A stretch of DNA of 64,000 nt from the NCBI GenBank assembly GCA_002840555.1, contig PHBJ01000011.1, positions 20,401 through 84,400 on the forward strand, in the 5' to 3' direction. A model generated the notes under the pieces. The model did not search any database. It was not told the DNA's origin and saw only the letters and a program-made list of their open reading frames with translations. Shown piece by piece: positions 55,141 to 64,000 of this stretch. Every line of letters begins with the position of its first letter. Position 1 is the first letter of the stretch. This DNA is from Deltaproteobacteria bacterium HGW-Deltaproteobacteria-13 (lineage in GTDB: Bacteria; Desulfobacterota; Syntrophia; Syntrophales; Smithellaceae). Both the position numbers and the translations under genes were made by a program.

Positions 55141-56601
55141 ATGACGAAAAACAAAAAAACAAGTAAAGCTAAGTCGCCGGATACTGCCGAAAAGCAAAAG
55201 AATACTGAGGAAAAATTACGATACGAAGAACAGCGTTTCCGCGCTTGTGTTGCGCATTCTTCAGATCTTATTGTTCTCTTGAATCTGGAAGGAAATATCA
55301 CCTATATCAATCCGGCAATTGAGAGTGTTTTGGGATTCAAACCGGAAGAAATGATCGGTGCCGGAGGATTTGATCTTGTTCATCCGGATGATCTGAAGTT
55401 TTTAGTTGATTCATTCAATACTTTAGCCGGGGATGCAAACGCACCGGTTATCAAGGGTGAAATACATCTTCATCATAAGGATGGCGGATTGCGTACGCTC
55501 GAAGTTGCGGTAAGCAATCTCGTGCACAGCAATGTCGTTGAATCTGTAATTTTTAACTGTCATGATATCACCGAGCGCAGGCAGGCGGCAAAAGCTTTGC
55601 TCGAAAGAGAAGAACAATACCGTCTTATTACTGAAAACACCGTAGATACAATAACTATTTTTGATATGAATCTTCATATCGTAACTTATGTCAGTCCTGT
55701 AATACGAAATCGACGCGGCTACACGGTTGAAGAAGCGACGTCTCAAACATTGATTCAAATGCTGACACCCGACTCTCTGGAGAGAGCAAGTAAGCTGTTC
55801 GCTGATCAATTGGCATTGGAGGCAAGCGGAACCGCCGATCCGAAGAGAACTCTTTTGATTGAGCTTGAGGAAAATTGTAAAGATGGTTCTACGATTTGGG
55901 TTGAGGTTGCGGCAACATTTCTAAGGGACAACAATTCCAAACCGACAGGACTATTAACTTTAACAAGGAACATCACTGACCGCAAGCGGGCCGAGCAACG
56001 ACTGAAGGAGACTCTTGACAGCCTCAGCAAAGCTTTTGCTTCAACAATCAAGGTCATGGTAGCCACCATTGAGATGAGAGATCCTTACACATCCGGTCAC
56101 CAGAGCAGGTCTGCGGACCTTGCCGGGGCAATTGCTATGGAGATGGGATTAGATCAGGATAGAATTGAAGGAATTCGTATGGCCGGTGTCATCCATGACA
56201 TTGGAAAACTATCCGTCCCGGCCGAGATATTGACGAAACCTTCCAAACTGACAAGCATCGAATTTTCCCTGATACAAGAACACTCTCGGACGGGATACGA
56301 AATGCTGAAGGACCTGGAATCTCCCTGGCCGCTGGCGGAAATAATTTACCAGCACCATGAGCGTATGAATGGTTCCGGTTATCCAAGAAATTTGAAGGGG
56401 GATGAAATTCTCATGGAATCACGGATTCTGGCTGTTGCCGACGTCGTGGAAGCCATGGCTTCTCATCGTCCCTATCGTCCAACCCTGGGTATCGAGGCCG
56501 CTGTTGAAGAGATCGAAAAAAACAAGGGAATTCTTTATGACAGCGCCGTCGTAAATGCTTGTCTGAAATTATTTAGAGAAAAAGGCTATCAGTTAAATTA
56601 G
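55141..56601 (+). CDS. PAS-PAS-HD-GYP cyclic-di-GMP phosphodiesterase
   Basis: 486-residue soluble sensor-phosphodiesterase. Two PAS domains (about 30-150, SSDLIVLLNLEGNITYINPA; and 155-285, TVDTITIFDMNLHIVTYVSP) lead through a helix into HD-GYP (HD at 352-353, HHERMNGSGYP with GYP at 413-415). Metal-site residues are present, so hydrolysis of cyclic di-GMP is expected. Its HD-GYP domain is strikingly similar to that of the giant protein at 38.6 kb, down to EIEKNKGILYD and LFREKGY. AAGGG is 4 bases before the ATG. It is followed by a two-way terminator. Confidence 0.92.
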   Translation: MTKNKKTSKAKSPDTAEKQKNTEEKLRYEEQRFRACVAHSSDLIVLLNLEGNITYINPAIESVLGFKPEEMIGAGGFDLVHPDDLKFLVDSFNTLAGDANAPVIKGEIHLHHKDGGLRTLEVAVSNLVHSNVVESVIFNCHDITERRQAAKALLEREEQYRLITENTVDTITIFDMNLHIVTYVSPVIRNRRGYTVEEATSQTLIQMLTPDSLERASKLFADQLALEASGTADPKRTLLIELEENCKDGSTIWVEVAATFLRDNNSKPTGLLTLTRNITDRKRAEQRLKETLDSLSKAFASTIKVMVATIEMRDPYTSGHQSRSADLAGAIAMEMGLDQDRIEGIRMAGVIHDIGKLSVPAEILTKPSKLTSIEFSLIQEHSRTGYEMLKDLESPWPLAEIIYQHHERMNGSGYPRNLKGDEILMESRILAVADVVEAMASHRPYRPTLGIEAAVEEIEKNKGILYDSAVVNACLKLFREKGYQLN

Positions 56602-56724
56602 AGAGGGAAACCAATCCTGTAGAAAAAATGATTGGAAAAATCGGGCGACGACGTCCCCTATTGCAACTAATCGGCGGGCGGCCCACAAAAAAGCATAGGA
56701 ATAATTAACATCTGTCCCCAATTT

Positions 56725-56762
56725 AAAAAGCCGCACCCCTGTAACCGGGGCACGGCTTTTTT
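56725..56762. terminator. bidirectional Rho-independent terminator
   Basis: AAAAGCCG and CCCC pair with GGGG and CGGCTTTT around a short loop, with A-run before and T-run after the stem, so it works for both convergent genes. Confidence 0.85.
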
Positions 56763-56785
56763 CCTGAAGCGGCATCCCGCTAATA

Positions 56786-58579
56786 TTAATAAAGCGCCAA
56801 AAGCTGGTCTTTGTATTTCGTCAGAACAATGGTCCTTTTGAGTTTCATGGTCTGGGTCAGCATGCCGTTGGCAACGCTGAAGTCGTCTGCAAGGAAAAGG
56901 AACTTCTGCGGCACTTCATAACCGCCGAAGGACTTGCGCACATGCGCCATGACCAGTTTGGACAGATAATCTTTTAATTCTTCGCTCTTGAGTGTTTCTT
57001 CCAGCGTGTCTTTGACCCATCCCCTGGTTTCCGGATTGGATTTCAGCGCGGCAAAATCAGGAACAAGAACTGCCACATTATATACTCTGCCTTCGCCGTA
57101 AACCATGGCATTGGCGATTTGGGGCAGAAGTTTGATTTCATTTTCGATGCTTTCCGGGTGCACGTACTTGCCGTTTTCCAGCTTGTATTCGTCCTTGAAA
57201 CGACCGGTGATATTCAGGAAACCGTCCTCGTCGAGCCAGCCGCGATCGCCCGTGCGGATGCCCGTAAAGCCGTTCCATTTATCCGGCATCATGACTTCTT
57301 GATTGAGTGCCGGTTTGTTATAGTAGCCCATCATGATCTGGGGTCCGTAAACGCAGATCTCGCCGTCGTGGCTCTCTTCTCCCACGCGGGATTTGTCGAT
57401 CACGACATGCACGTGCGGGAGCGGCTTGCCCACGGTTCCCAGCTTGTTGCCGTATTTGGGGCAGTTCAGGGTAATCCCGCCCGAGGATTCCGTCATGCCG
57501 TAACAATCGTAGGTCGGCTGGCCGATGTCATGGAAGAACTGGGCAATTTCCGGCTTCAACAGAGAGCTGGAGGTGACAATGAATTTCAGGTTGCCGCCGA
57601 AGATGGCGCGGACTTTGGAAAAGACGAGTTCGTCGAGCTCCTTGAACTCTTTTGTCTTCTCGGTCAGCCCCCGGTTCTTGGCTGCTTCCGCCAGTGCCGC
57701 GTCGAAAAACTGCTTTTTCACGGGGTCGGCATTCACGCCCTGCATGACAGCATCGTAAATCTTGGTGACGATGCGCGGAACGCCGTTGATGGCGGTGGGT
57801 TGCGACTCCTGGACATTCTGCATGAATTTTTCCAGCGATTCGACAAAGGCAATCCCGCCTCCGAAGGCCATATAATTATGCAGATCGCAGTTTTGCCCGT
57901 AGACATGCGCCCAGGGCAGTATTGAGATCACCTGCGCCGTTTCGTCGAGATCGAAGGTGTCGATGCTGGACCGGGCGGCCCAGGTCGCATTGCCGTGGGA
58001 GATCATGGCGCCTTTGGGATCGCCCGTGGTACCCGATGTGAAGATGATGTGGGCGAGGTCCGACCAGAGCGGCTTGATGGAAGGAACCGGATTTTTCTTT
58101 CCCATTTCCTCCAGGGCGGAAAGGCTGTTTTCTCCCTTACCGTAAACGACAAAAATCTCTTGCAGCGTGCTGATTTCTTCTTTGAGGTTCTTGACTTTTT
58201 CATAAACGGTTTCGTCGCGGACAAAAAGGAATTTGACCGCCGCATCGGTGATGATGTGTTTCCATGTCTTCGGCAGTTCCTGCAAATACATGGGGACAAA
58301 AGCCGCGCCCAGCCCGTGGACGGCCTGCTCGCAGACAAACCATTCGACGCAATTGTTGATGATGATGCCGGCTTTGTCGCCTTTGGTTAAACCGAGTTTG
58401 GAAAGGGCGCTACGAAGGTTGTTGACCCTCTCGGCAATCTGCCCGCGCGTCAGCCATTCATACTTTCCGGATTCCTGATTCTTGGTGCCTAGGAATCGAA
58501 TGTCCGGAAACTTGGTTACGCTTTCCTCGAATAAATCGACCAGGTTGTTCGGGTAATCATAAACTGTGTTTGGATCCAT
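56786..58579 (-). CDS. Long-chain fatty-acid-CoA ligase (AMP-forming)
   Basis: 597-residue acyl-CoA synthetase activating fatty acids with ATP and CoA. Motifs: IIFTSGTTGDPKGAMISHGN (P-loop), YGMTESSGGITLNCP, and the hinge RTGDRGWLDEDGFLNITGRFKDEYKLENGKYV shared by the FAA1/FadD15 group. I chose the start at 58579, 5 bases after AAGGAG, which also fits the family N-terminus; the frame is open to 58708. In a syntroph it could serve beta-oxidation or lipid salvage. Promoter about 140 bases upstream, terminator shared with the HD-GYP gene. Confidence 0.92.
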   Translation of the reverse strand: MDPNTVYDYPNNLVDLFEESVTKFPDIRFLGTKNQESGKYEWLTRGQIAERVNNLRSALSKLGLTKGDKAGIIINNCVEWFVCEQAVHGLGAAFVPMYLQELPKTWKHIITDAAVKFLFVRDETVYEKVKNLKEEISTLQEIFVVYGKGENSLSALEEMGKKNPVPSIKPLWSDLAHIIFTSGTTGDPKGAMISHGNATWAARSSIDTFDLDETAQVISILPWAHVYGQNCDLHNYMAFGGGIAFVESLEKFMQNVQESQPTAINGVPRIVTKIYDAVMQGVNADPVKKQFFDAALAEAAKNRGLTEKTKEFKELDELVFSKVRAIFGGNLKFIVTSSSLLKPEIAQFFHDIGQPTYDCYGMTESSGGITLNCPKYGNKLGTVGKPLPHVHVVIDKSRVGEESHDGEICVYGPQIMMGYYNKPALNQEVMMPDKWNGFTGIRTGDRGWLDEDGFLNITGRFKDEYKLENGKYVHPESIENEIKLLPQIANAMVYGEGRVYNVAVLVPDFAALKSNPETRGWVKDTLEETLKSEELKDYLSKLVMAHVRKSFGGYEVPQKFLFLADDFSVANGMLTQTMKLKRTIVLTKYKDQLLALY

Positions 58580-58721
58580 GTTTTCTCCTTCCAATCTTTT
58601 AAAAAGATGACTCTTCCGCCTTTTCTGGAAACCGGCTGCCGTGTAAAAAGGCCACTTTAGTTCATTGAGAGTTTTTAACTTTTCCCTAATTGCCAAGTTA
58701 GGCCCCATGATCTTTTAATTA

Positions 58722-58750
58722 TTTATATTCGCTGGCGAAAAGACAGTCAA
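58722..58750 (-). promoter_or_regulatory. sigma-70 promoter for the acyl-CoA ligase
   Basis: Minus strand TTGACT (58745-58750), a 17-base spacer and TATAAA (58722-58727). The leader would be about 135 bases. Confidence 0.6.
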
Positions 58751-58878
58751 TCTGATATGTTGGTTTACATGAAATAATGAATTATAGGTAAACCAGTGTA
58801 ACAATATCAGCCCGATTTTCAACCCGACAAAACTTAGGATATGTGCTATAAGTCATTTAAAATATGGAGAAATACGAT

Positions 58879-61119
58879 ATGAATCGAAACGGAAAGGCAA
58901 TATCAGCTCTTTTTTCAACATTTCCATCTTCTGAATGTTTTACGTCTTTTTGTCAAAACAGCAATAATTCACCAATCTGTTATTCCTTTGTCGATTTCGC
59001 CTTCCGGAATGGAATCATCAAAACACCGGATATTGAAAGCCTTGAACAGTTCATTCACGCCCATACAGAACACGCGGCGAAATATAAAGTCACCGGCGAT
59101 ATCAATTTCGAAGAACTGTTCAACAAAAAGGGAGAAATGCTGCGGCTGAACTTGTCTTTGCGCGCGTTTTGCAACCGGATCAACACGCTCCTGACCGCAA
59201 ACCATATTGCCTTGCCGCCAGTCACACATTCCATGCTCATCCGATTAAAAAAAGAACCGCTGGACACGGACTACAAGCGCAATGTCTTAAGAAGCATTGC
59301 TTTCTGGCTGGGACACGAGCGGGCTGAAATTTCCCGGACGTGGAACTTTGAAACTTTGAGCAAGTTATTTCCCGACAAGGGCGGGTCTCAAAAATATGGC
59401 GACTATAAAGAAGGCGTCCGCATCGGTTTTGCTCTGACCAGCCGCGGTGAAGTCATCGATCATGAAATAATCGGCTGGCTGAAAAAAGCCATTAAAAGTT
59501 ACATAAGCGAATCCGTCAGTCATTTCCTTTACGGCAAATGGGGCAAAGTCAAGTCCTACGACATTACGACATTGTATATCGATTTCCCGAAAGAAAAAGA
59601 GGGCGGCAATCTTCTCCACTACATGGAATGCCTAAAGAGCGCGGTAGCCCTGGCTCACCAGATCGCCATACGCTGGCCGCTTTCAAAATATTACAGCAAG
59701 AACAGATTTTTATCGATTGCCATTACAGCCGGAGAGTACGGGGTTCTGGACAATCACCTGTTGTCTCTTTTGAACGCCAGCCTGCCGGGCGACCCCATGA
59801 TTCGCGTGTCCGATTATGCGCGACACGGCATTCTCATCAACGACATCCATGTTATTCTCTGCACAAAACCTGAAGAAGCCAGATTGTTCAACGGAGAATC
59901 TCTCCCCATCTGGTGGATAACATCGATCTGGACAACACACTATTTCGATTTTGTTCCTGATCTGCTGCATGACGAGACATTGCAAAATTCGCCTGCTTCA
60001 GTAGAAAAACTCGGCCGTCTGCTCTGGCCCATGGAAGACGCTGATCCGGCATTCCCCAACATCAGCGACGAAAATGCGATCGCCACTTTTTTTAAATATC
60101 CCCATAATTCTTTGCTGGGGGTGGAGATTGCAAAAACGCTGTTCTACCGCAAGCGCTGTTCAGAAGCCGCGGAAATTCTCCGGATTGTTTTGTCCATCAA
60201 TCGGAACGACCTGGTTGCGAGGACACTGCGCATGATGCTGCTGAGGGATATGGCTCTGGATACGCCTTCTCTCCGGACGGCGGCCGCTGTTTTTCGTCAG
60301 GCCATCCAGGAAGCGGACAACATTCAGGAATATTGCGATTTCCATGCGGAAGATTTCTATTGTGAATACGCCATGATCTATCTGGGTCAGGCCATGTCGA
60401 CCGTCATGCACATGCGGACTCATCCTGAGGCCGGGGCGAATATCAAAGAATTTAAGAGGCTTCAACAGACAGTCTATACGGGACTGGATCAGGCAAAACT
60501 CCTTTTTGAAAAAGGAATGTCGGTGTCTTCTTCCGGGACCCGCGCGTCTTTTTTACTGAAAATAGCCGCCGTGCTGAAAACGATGCTGGAAAACGATGAG
60601 GAACTCTTTGTCAACCCGGAGAAACCGATCATCGGCGGCGCCGAAATATTTCAGCGGGAATCGATGGATGTGCAATGGCAAATCGGTTATCGCCGCAGCG
60701 AATTGCCTGTTCAGAAGCAGGATGAAATGGTCGTGAAAATCACCCGTCAGAAAGGCGACATCTACAATGCCGCCATATCATTGTTCAGTTATCAACCGAC
60801 AACCCTGTTTTGCAATGCCGTGGCCCTTTGGGATTTTCTACCGGTCCACACGGTGCTGACGGCAAAAATCGCCAGACAAAGCTTACAGCAGGCGATCGAC
60901 ATTGCCCGGCGGGCGCAGGCAGAAAATGTTTGCATCTATGCCTTCACACGCACTTACAGCGAAATGATTCCGGCAGATGAATATATTGACCATATGCAAA
61001 AGGCGCTGAAAATCATCGACGATGAAGTCGGCGGAGATTTGAGCGGTCGTCAGGATTCAGAAATTATTTCAGGTCCGCCACAGGATAAGCAGCCCAAGCT
61101 CTTTACGCTTAACGTCTGA
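58879..61119 (+). CDS. Large hypothetical protein with TPR-like region
   Basis: 746 residues, soluble, no signal peptide. I do not recognise the N-terminal 400 residues, which include IRLKKEPLDTDYKRNVLRSIAFWLGHERAEI and a Trp-rich stretch (LPIWWITSIWTTHYFDF). The middle to C-terminal part (about 410-600) is helical with repeating patterns like TPR (LLGVEIAKTLFYRKRCSEAAEILRIVLSINRNDLVAR). The ATG at 58879 has GGAG 9 bases upstream; the ATG at 58864 has none. Codon use matches the neighbours and the frame is long, so the gene is real. It stands alone; function unknown. Confidence 0.7.
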   Translation: MNRNGKAISALFSTFPSSECFTSFCQNSNNSPICYSFVDFAFRNGIIKTPDIESLEQFIHAHTEHAAKYKVTGDINFEELFNKKGEMLRLNLSLRAFCNRINTLLTANHIALPPVTHSMLIRLKKEPLDTDYKRNVLRSIAFWLGHERAEISRTWNFETLSKLFPDKGGSQKYGDYKEGVRIGFALTSRGEVIDHEIIGWLKKAIKSYISESVSHFLYGKWGKVKSYDITTLYIDFPKEKEGGNLLHYMECLKSAVALAHQIAIRWPLSKYYSKNRFLSIAITAGEYGVLDNHLLSLLNASLPGDPMIRVSDYARHGILINDIHVILCTKPEEARLFNGESLPIWWITSIWTTHYFDFVPDLLHDETLQNSPASVEKLGRLLWPMEDADPAFPNISDENAIATFFKYPHNSLLGVEIAKTLFYRKRCSEAAEILRIVLSINRNDLVARTLRMMLLRDMALDTPSLRTAAAVFRQAIQEADNIQEYCDFHAEDFYCEYAMIYLGQAMSTVMHMRTHPEAGANIKEFKRLQQTVYTGLDQAKLLFEKGMSVSSSGTRASFLLKIAAVLKTMLENDEELFVNPEKPIIGGAEIFQRESMDVQWQIGYRRSELPVQKQDEMVVKITRQKGDIYNAAISLFSYQPTTLFCNAVALWDFLPVHTVLTAKIARQSLQQAIDIARRAQAENVCIYAFTRTYSEMIPADEYIDHMQKALKIIDDEVGGDLSGRQDSEIISGPPQDKQPKLFTLNV

Positions 61120-61423
61120 ACGATTCGGCCCACACATGATCAGGGACGGCCACTGATTTAAGAGGAGGGGCAGGAACTTTAGTCTGAATAATTGGAAATC
61201 GAAAAAAATAATTTAGATTTATTGCTTGATTTCATCAAAATATTTTCGCATAGTACCTTCCGTATCATCAGATAAAACGATTAAATTTCCAAAGCAGTGC
61301 AAAATCCTCGCGTGAGGGTTTGTTCAACTAAGTTTTTACGTCTTCTCCGCGACGTAAAAACTCTTAAACGTCGGGGAGACAAACACTATGATTGGATCAC
61401 GATAGTATCAGGAGTGCCTCTCA
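61120..61423. other. intergenic leader with competing hairpins
   Basis: 304 bases without a gene. They contain CCTC-gcgt-GAGG (near 61307-61318), a perfect 11-bp stem GTTTTTACGTC/GACGTAAAAAC (61332-61342 and 61351-61361), and a later CGTCGGGGAG (around 61369-61378) that can pair with the loop side of the stem (CTTCTCCGCGACG). The last two folds exclude each other. Confidence 0.4.
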
Positions 61424-62425
61424 ATGAATGACGAACCAATACCGGTCAAGGTTACCGGCCTCCCAGAAAAGAAATTATGGGAACAGCAATGGATTAGCTA
61501 TGCTTTAGTAGTGGCCTCTATCCTTTGTTCCCTTGCAGTGGCTTTCATGGGTTGGAAAATAAACGAGAGGATAACAAAAAGCAACATAGACGCGAGTGAC
61601 AAAATAGCAACGAAGAATCGGGACTTTAGCAAACTGATTCACGCTGAAGACGCCGACTCCAAGAATCGGAGTGACAGCTTGGCTCGGTCGATGGCGCAAT
61701 CAAGCATTGATCAACAAAAGATTTCTTGGACGGTTTCATTGCTTCCGCATCTGTCCAGCACCGATCCGAAATTGCAGTTATATGCATCGTTGGTTCTAAG
61801 AGACCTGAAGAAAAAAGGTGTTTTTCCAGATCATCTGGTGCCGGCAATAGCAAAAGCAGCGTTTGACACAGAAACCAATCCTGACGCTGCTCGTATCCTT
61901 AAAGATCTTTTGGGAAAGGGCCAGGGTCAGTATACCGTCAGCGTTGGGAGTAACCTATTTGTGAATGTTCCATTCCCTTTATCACTTGACGAAAAGAGAT
62001 ATTTCATAATTAACTCGGATAAAGGACAATTCTCAATAAGCGTGATAGTAGGCAATGAAGACATCGCAGAATTTGAGATTGTCAACAATAAGCCGGTTCG
62101 TAATTCTCTATCTAATGCTTTTCTAACGGACAGCCAAACATTGGTTGTTTCTAACCTGAATGATGGTAAGCAGGTATACAAAATCGATATTGGGAGAGAG
62201 ATTGACTTAACGTATCTATCGCCAGACAAGCCTGTTTCCATCAAGGTCTTCACTGATAAGATTCAAGTCGGAAGCAATACTCTTTCAAACAACTCTATCC
62301 AGGGTTTTATGGTGGGAATAATTGTTTTCAAGAATGGTGACTTGGCTATGGGAGGGACAAGAATAGCCCCAAGAGCCGTGTCGGAACTCTTTCGAAGGGC
62401 TTTGCAAATGGGAAACACTCACTAA
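61424..62425 (+). CDS. Membrane-anchored hypothetical protein
   Basis: 333 residues. One transmembrane helix (about 26-46, YALVVASILCSLAVAFMGW) follows a short N-terminal tail; a charged helical stretch (50-110) then leads to a helical section (LLPHLSSTDPKLQLYASLVLRDLKKKG) and a beta-rich C-terminal half. The helical section recalls a HEAT-like or armadillo-like unit. No known domain seen. AGGAG lies 9 bases before the ATG. Its codon use is less GC-rich than flanking genes, which may point to transfer. Confidence 0.6.
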   Translation: MNDEPIPVKVTGLPEKKLWEQQWISYALVVASILCSLAVAFMGWKINERITKSNIDASDKIATKNRDFSKLIHAEDADSKNRSDSLARSMAQSSIDQQKISWTVSLLPHLSSTDPKLQLYASLVLRDLKKKGVFPDHLVPAIAKAAFDTETNPDAARILKDLLGKGQGQYTVSVGSNLFVNVPFPLSLDEKRYFIINSDKGQFSISVIVGNEDIAEFEIVNNKPVRNSLSNAFLTDSQTLVVSNLNDGKQVYKIDIGREIDLTYLSPDKPVSIKVFTDKIQVGSNTLSNNSIQGFMVGIIVFKNGDLAMGGTRIAPRAVSELFRRALQMGNTH

Positions 62426-62688
62426 ACCCTGCGTTGAAACAACGGCAATACTCGACAAGCGGTTCCAGCCAATCGGCCAAAGATAGCCTCTGGCTGAACC
62501 TAGTCTTGAACCTTTCAAATAGTAATCCTCAATTCTGACAACTGCTAAATGTTGTTGAGTTGTAGGTAAACTCCCTTTACGGCACGATCAGAATACGTTC
62601 TTAATCTTTCGCTGCACATCTGGCATTGACAGCATCCCTCTCCATATGAAATAAAACAATCCATTAAATTGTTTTCCGGAGAAAAGAA

Positions 62689-64000
62689 TTGCCCGGTTCT
62701 ACGCAACATATTCGGCAAATTAAACAGAGCCTTGATCGTGCGATGATTGCGGATTATTACAATATTATCCGCGAGCTCAAACACATTGATCAAAATAAAC
62801 TTAAAGATGAGACCGCTTTTTTCAAAAAAATAAACCGGCTCAAAAGAATCGTATTTCTTTCCAATAAGCGTTATCTTGCGCGGGCTCAAAATATCCCGCC
62901 TCTCCAATATCCGCCTCAACTGCCGATATCGTCCAAAAGGCACGAGATCATTGACAGCATTAAAAAACATCAGGTCACGATTATCACCGGCGAAACCGGT
63001 TCGGGAAAAACAACGCAAATTCCCAAAATGTGTCTGGCCGCAGGTCTGGGTCTGCGGGGCATGATCGGCCTCACCCAGCCGAGGCGAATTGCGGCCACCA
63101 GCATTGCCCAGCGCATTGCGGCGGAATGTGGTGAAGAGTGCGGAAAATCCATCGCCTATAAAATCCGCTTCGAAGAAAAGACATCCGCCGAGCCGCTGAT
63201 CAAAGTCATGACCGACGGCATCCTGCTTGCGGAAACAGTTAAAGACCGTGATCTGCTGGCCTACGATACCATCATTGTGGATGAAGCCCACGAACGCAGT
63301 CTCAATATCGATTTTATTTTAGGCTATCTGCGGACACTGCTGACCAAAAGAAAAGATTTAAAGGTCATCATCACCTCAGCCACGATCGATACGGCAAAAT
63401 TCTCCGAGGCTTTTGACAACGCGCCGGTCATCAAAGTTTCCGGCCGGATGTATCCGGTGGAAGTCCGCTACCGGCCGGTTGATCCGATCAAGGAAGAAAA
63501 AGGCGAAACAACCTACATCGATGAAGCCGTCGCCTGCGTGGAGAGTTTACAGCGGGAACGCCGTTATGAAGATATTTTGATTTTCATGCCCACCGAACAG
63601 GATATCCGGGAAACCTGCGGGCTTTTAGACAAAAGATGCACCGGCCTGGTCCTGCCTTTATACGCGCGGCTTTCCGGCTCTCAGCAAAGACTTATCTTTA
63701 ACGCTGCCTCTGAACAAAAAATCATTGTCGCCACGAATATCGCGGAAACGTCATTGACGATTCCCGGAATCAAATATGTCATTGACGCGGGACTGGCGCG
63801 CATACTGGAATATAATCCCCGCAGCCAGACCACCGGCCTGCCGATAAAACCCATATCATTGAGCAGCGCCGAGCAGAGAAAAGGACGCTGCGGCCGGGTG
63901 CAGAACGGCATTTGCATCAGGCTCTATTCGCAGGAAGAGTTTTCGCAAAAACCTCTTTACACGCCGCCGGAGATCATGCGTTCCAATCTGGCCGGCGTCA
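62689..64000 (+). CDS. hrpA: ATP-dependent RNA helicase HrpA (3' end outside window)
   Basis: First 437 codons of a DEAH-box helicase of the HrpA type; the frame stays open to the window end. Motif I is GETGSGKTTQIPK, motif Ia TQPRRIAA, motif II DEAH (IIVDEAHERS), motif III SATI, then ATNIAETSLTIPGI (motif V) and QRKGRCGRV (motif VI). The start is a TTG at 62689 with GGAG 7 bases upstream; an in-frame stop at 62665 rules out a longer form. HrpA proteins are usually about 1,300 residues, so roughly two thirds is missing here. Known role: mRNA processing and rescue of stalled ribosomes. Confidence 0.92.
   Translation, partial: MPGSTQHIRQIKQSLDRAMIADYYNIIRELKHIDQNKLKDETAFFKKINRLKRIVFLSNKRYLARAQNIPPLQYPPQLPISSKRHEIIDSIKKHQVTIITGETGSGKTTQIPKMCLAAGLGLRGMIGLTQPRRIAATSIAQRIAAECGEECGKSIAYKIRFEEKTSAEPLIKVMTDGILLAETVKDRDLLAYDTIIVDEAHERSLNIDFILGYLRTLLTKRKDLKVIITSATIDTAKFSEAFDNAPVIKVSGRMYPVEVRYRPVDPIKEEKGETTYIDEAVACVESLQRERRYEDILIFMPTEQDIRETCGLLDKRCTGLVLPLYARLSGSQQRLIFNAASEQKIIVATNIAETSLTIPGIKYVIDAGLARILEYNPRSQTTGLPIKPISLSSAEQRKGRCGRVQNGICIRLYSQEEFSQKPLYTPPEIMRSNLAGV

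Noticed and set aside
62545..63291. 248-codon minus-strand frame near the window end
   Set aside because: It overlaps the hrpA helicase motifs on the plus strand, which are unmistakable.

Overview
The window reads as ordinary bacterial chromosome from a Gram-negative, probably anaerobic deltaproteobacterium (Desulfobacterota). The order Syntrophales is my best guess, resting only on gene content: phenylacetate-CoA ligase next to a 2-oxoacid dehydrogenase E1 pair, LolA and outer-membrane lipoprotein genes, many free-standing Cache, PAS, GGDEF and HD-GYP proteins, and short GC-rich palindromes between genes. I see no rRNA, tRNA, CRISPR array, phage or insertion sequence. Several promoters match the sigma-70 consensus closely with 16-18 base spacers, and most chosen starts have clear Shine-Dalgarno sequences.

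Layout. 1-6 kb: a YihG-like acyltransferase diverges from typA, followed by an MBL-fold hydrolase and prfC. 6-12 kb: a more AT-rich stretch with three exported proteins: an LAS-type peptidase-like protein, a CARDB protein, and a lipoprotein with eight near-identical 54-residue repeats. 12-18 kb: small conserved genes, queF and carB. 18-25.5 kb: DUF302, E1 alpha/beta, paaK, a zinc-ribbon/DUF2007 protein, two exported Cache proteins without any output domain, and a methyltransferase. 25.6-29 kb: a PEBP-family protein with two plausible starts, a methyltransferase and a membrane PAS-GGDEF protein.

29-33 kb and 49.6-53.4 kb hold two halves of what looks like one aryl-polyene-like or fatty-acid-like pathway. 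The first half has an AMP-dependent ligase, dehydratase, ketoreductase, LolA-like carrier and DUF3261-like lipoprotein. The second has a CrtI-like oxidoreductase, acyl carrier protein, ketosynthase and acyltransferase. The two + strand operons share a 17-base box (15 of 17 identical) 48-50 bases before their first start codons.

Between the halves (33-49 kb) lie secreted proteins and the most striking pair of the window: two tandem giant paralogues (about 1,789 and 1,680 residues) with the same kinase, ATPase, helical and GAF architecture but opposite predicted cyclic-di-GMP outputs. One ends in HD-GYP (degradation), the other in GGDEF (synthesis). The HD-GYP member has lost both catalytic aspartates of its kinase domain; the GGDEF member keeps them. 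A third protein at 55.1 kb carries a close copy of the HD-GYP domain behind two PAS domains. The final part has a 35-codon ORF with a Cys-Cys pair before a glycosyltransferase-like gene, a long-chain acyl-CoA synthetase, two unrecognised genes, and the first two thirds of an hrpA-type helicase cut by the window end.
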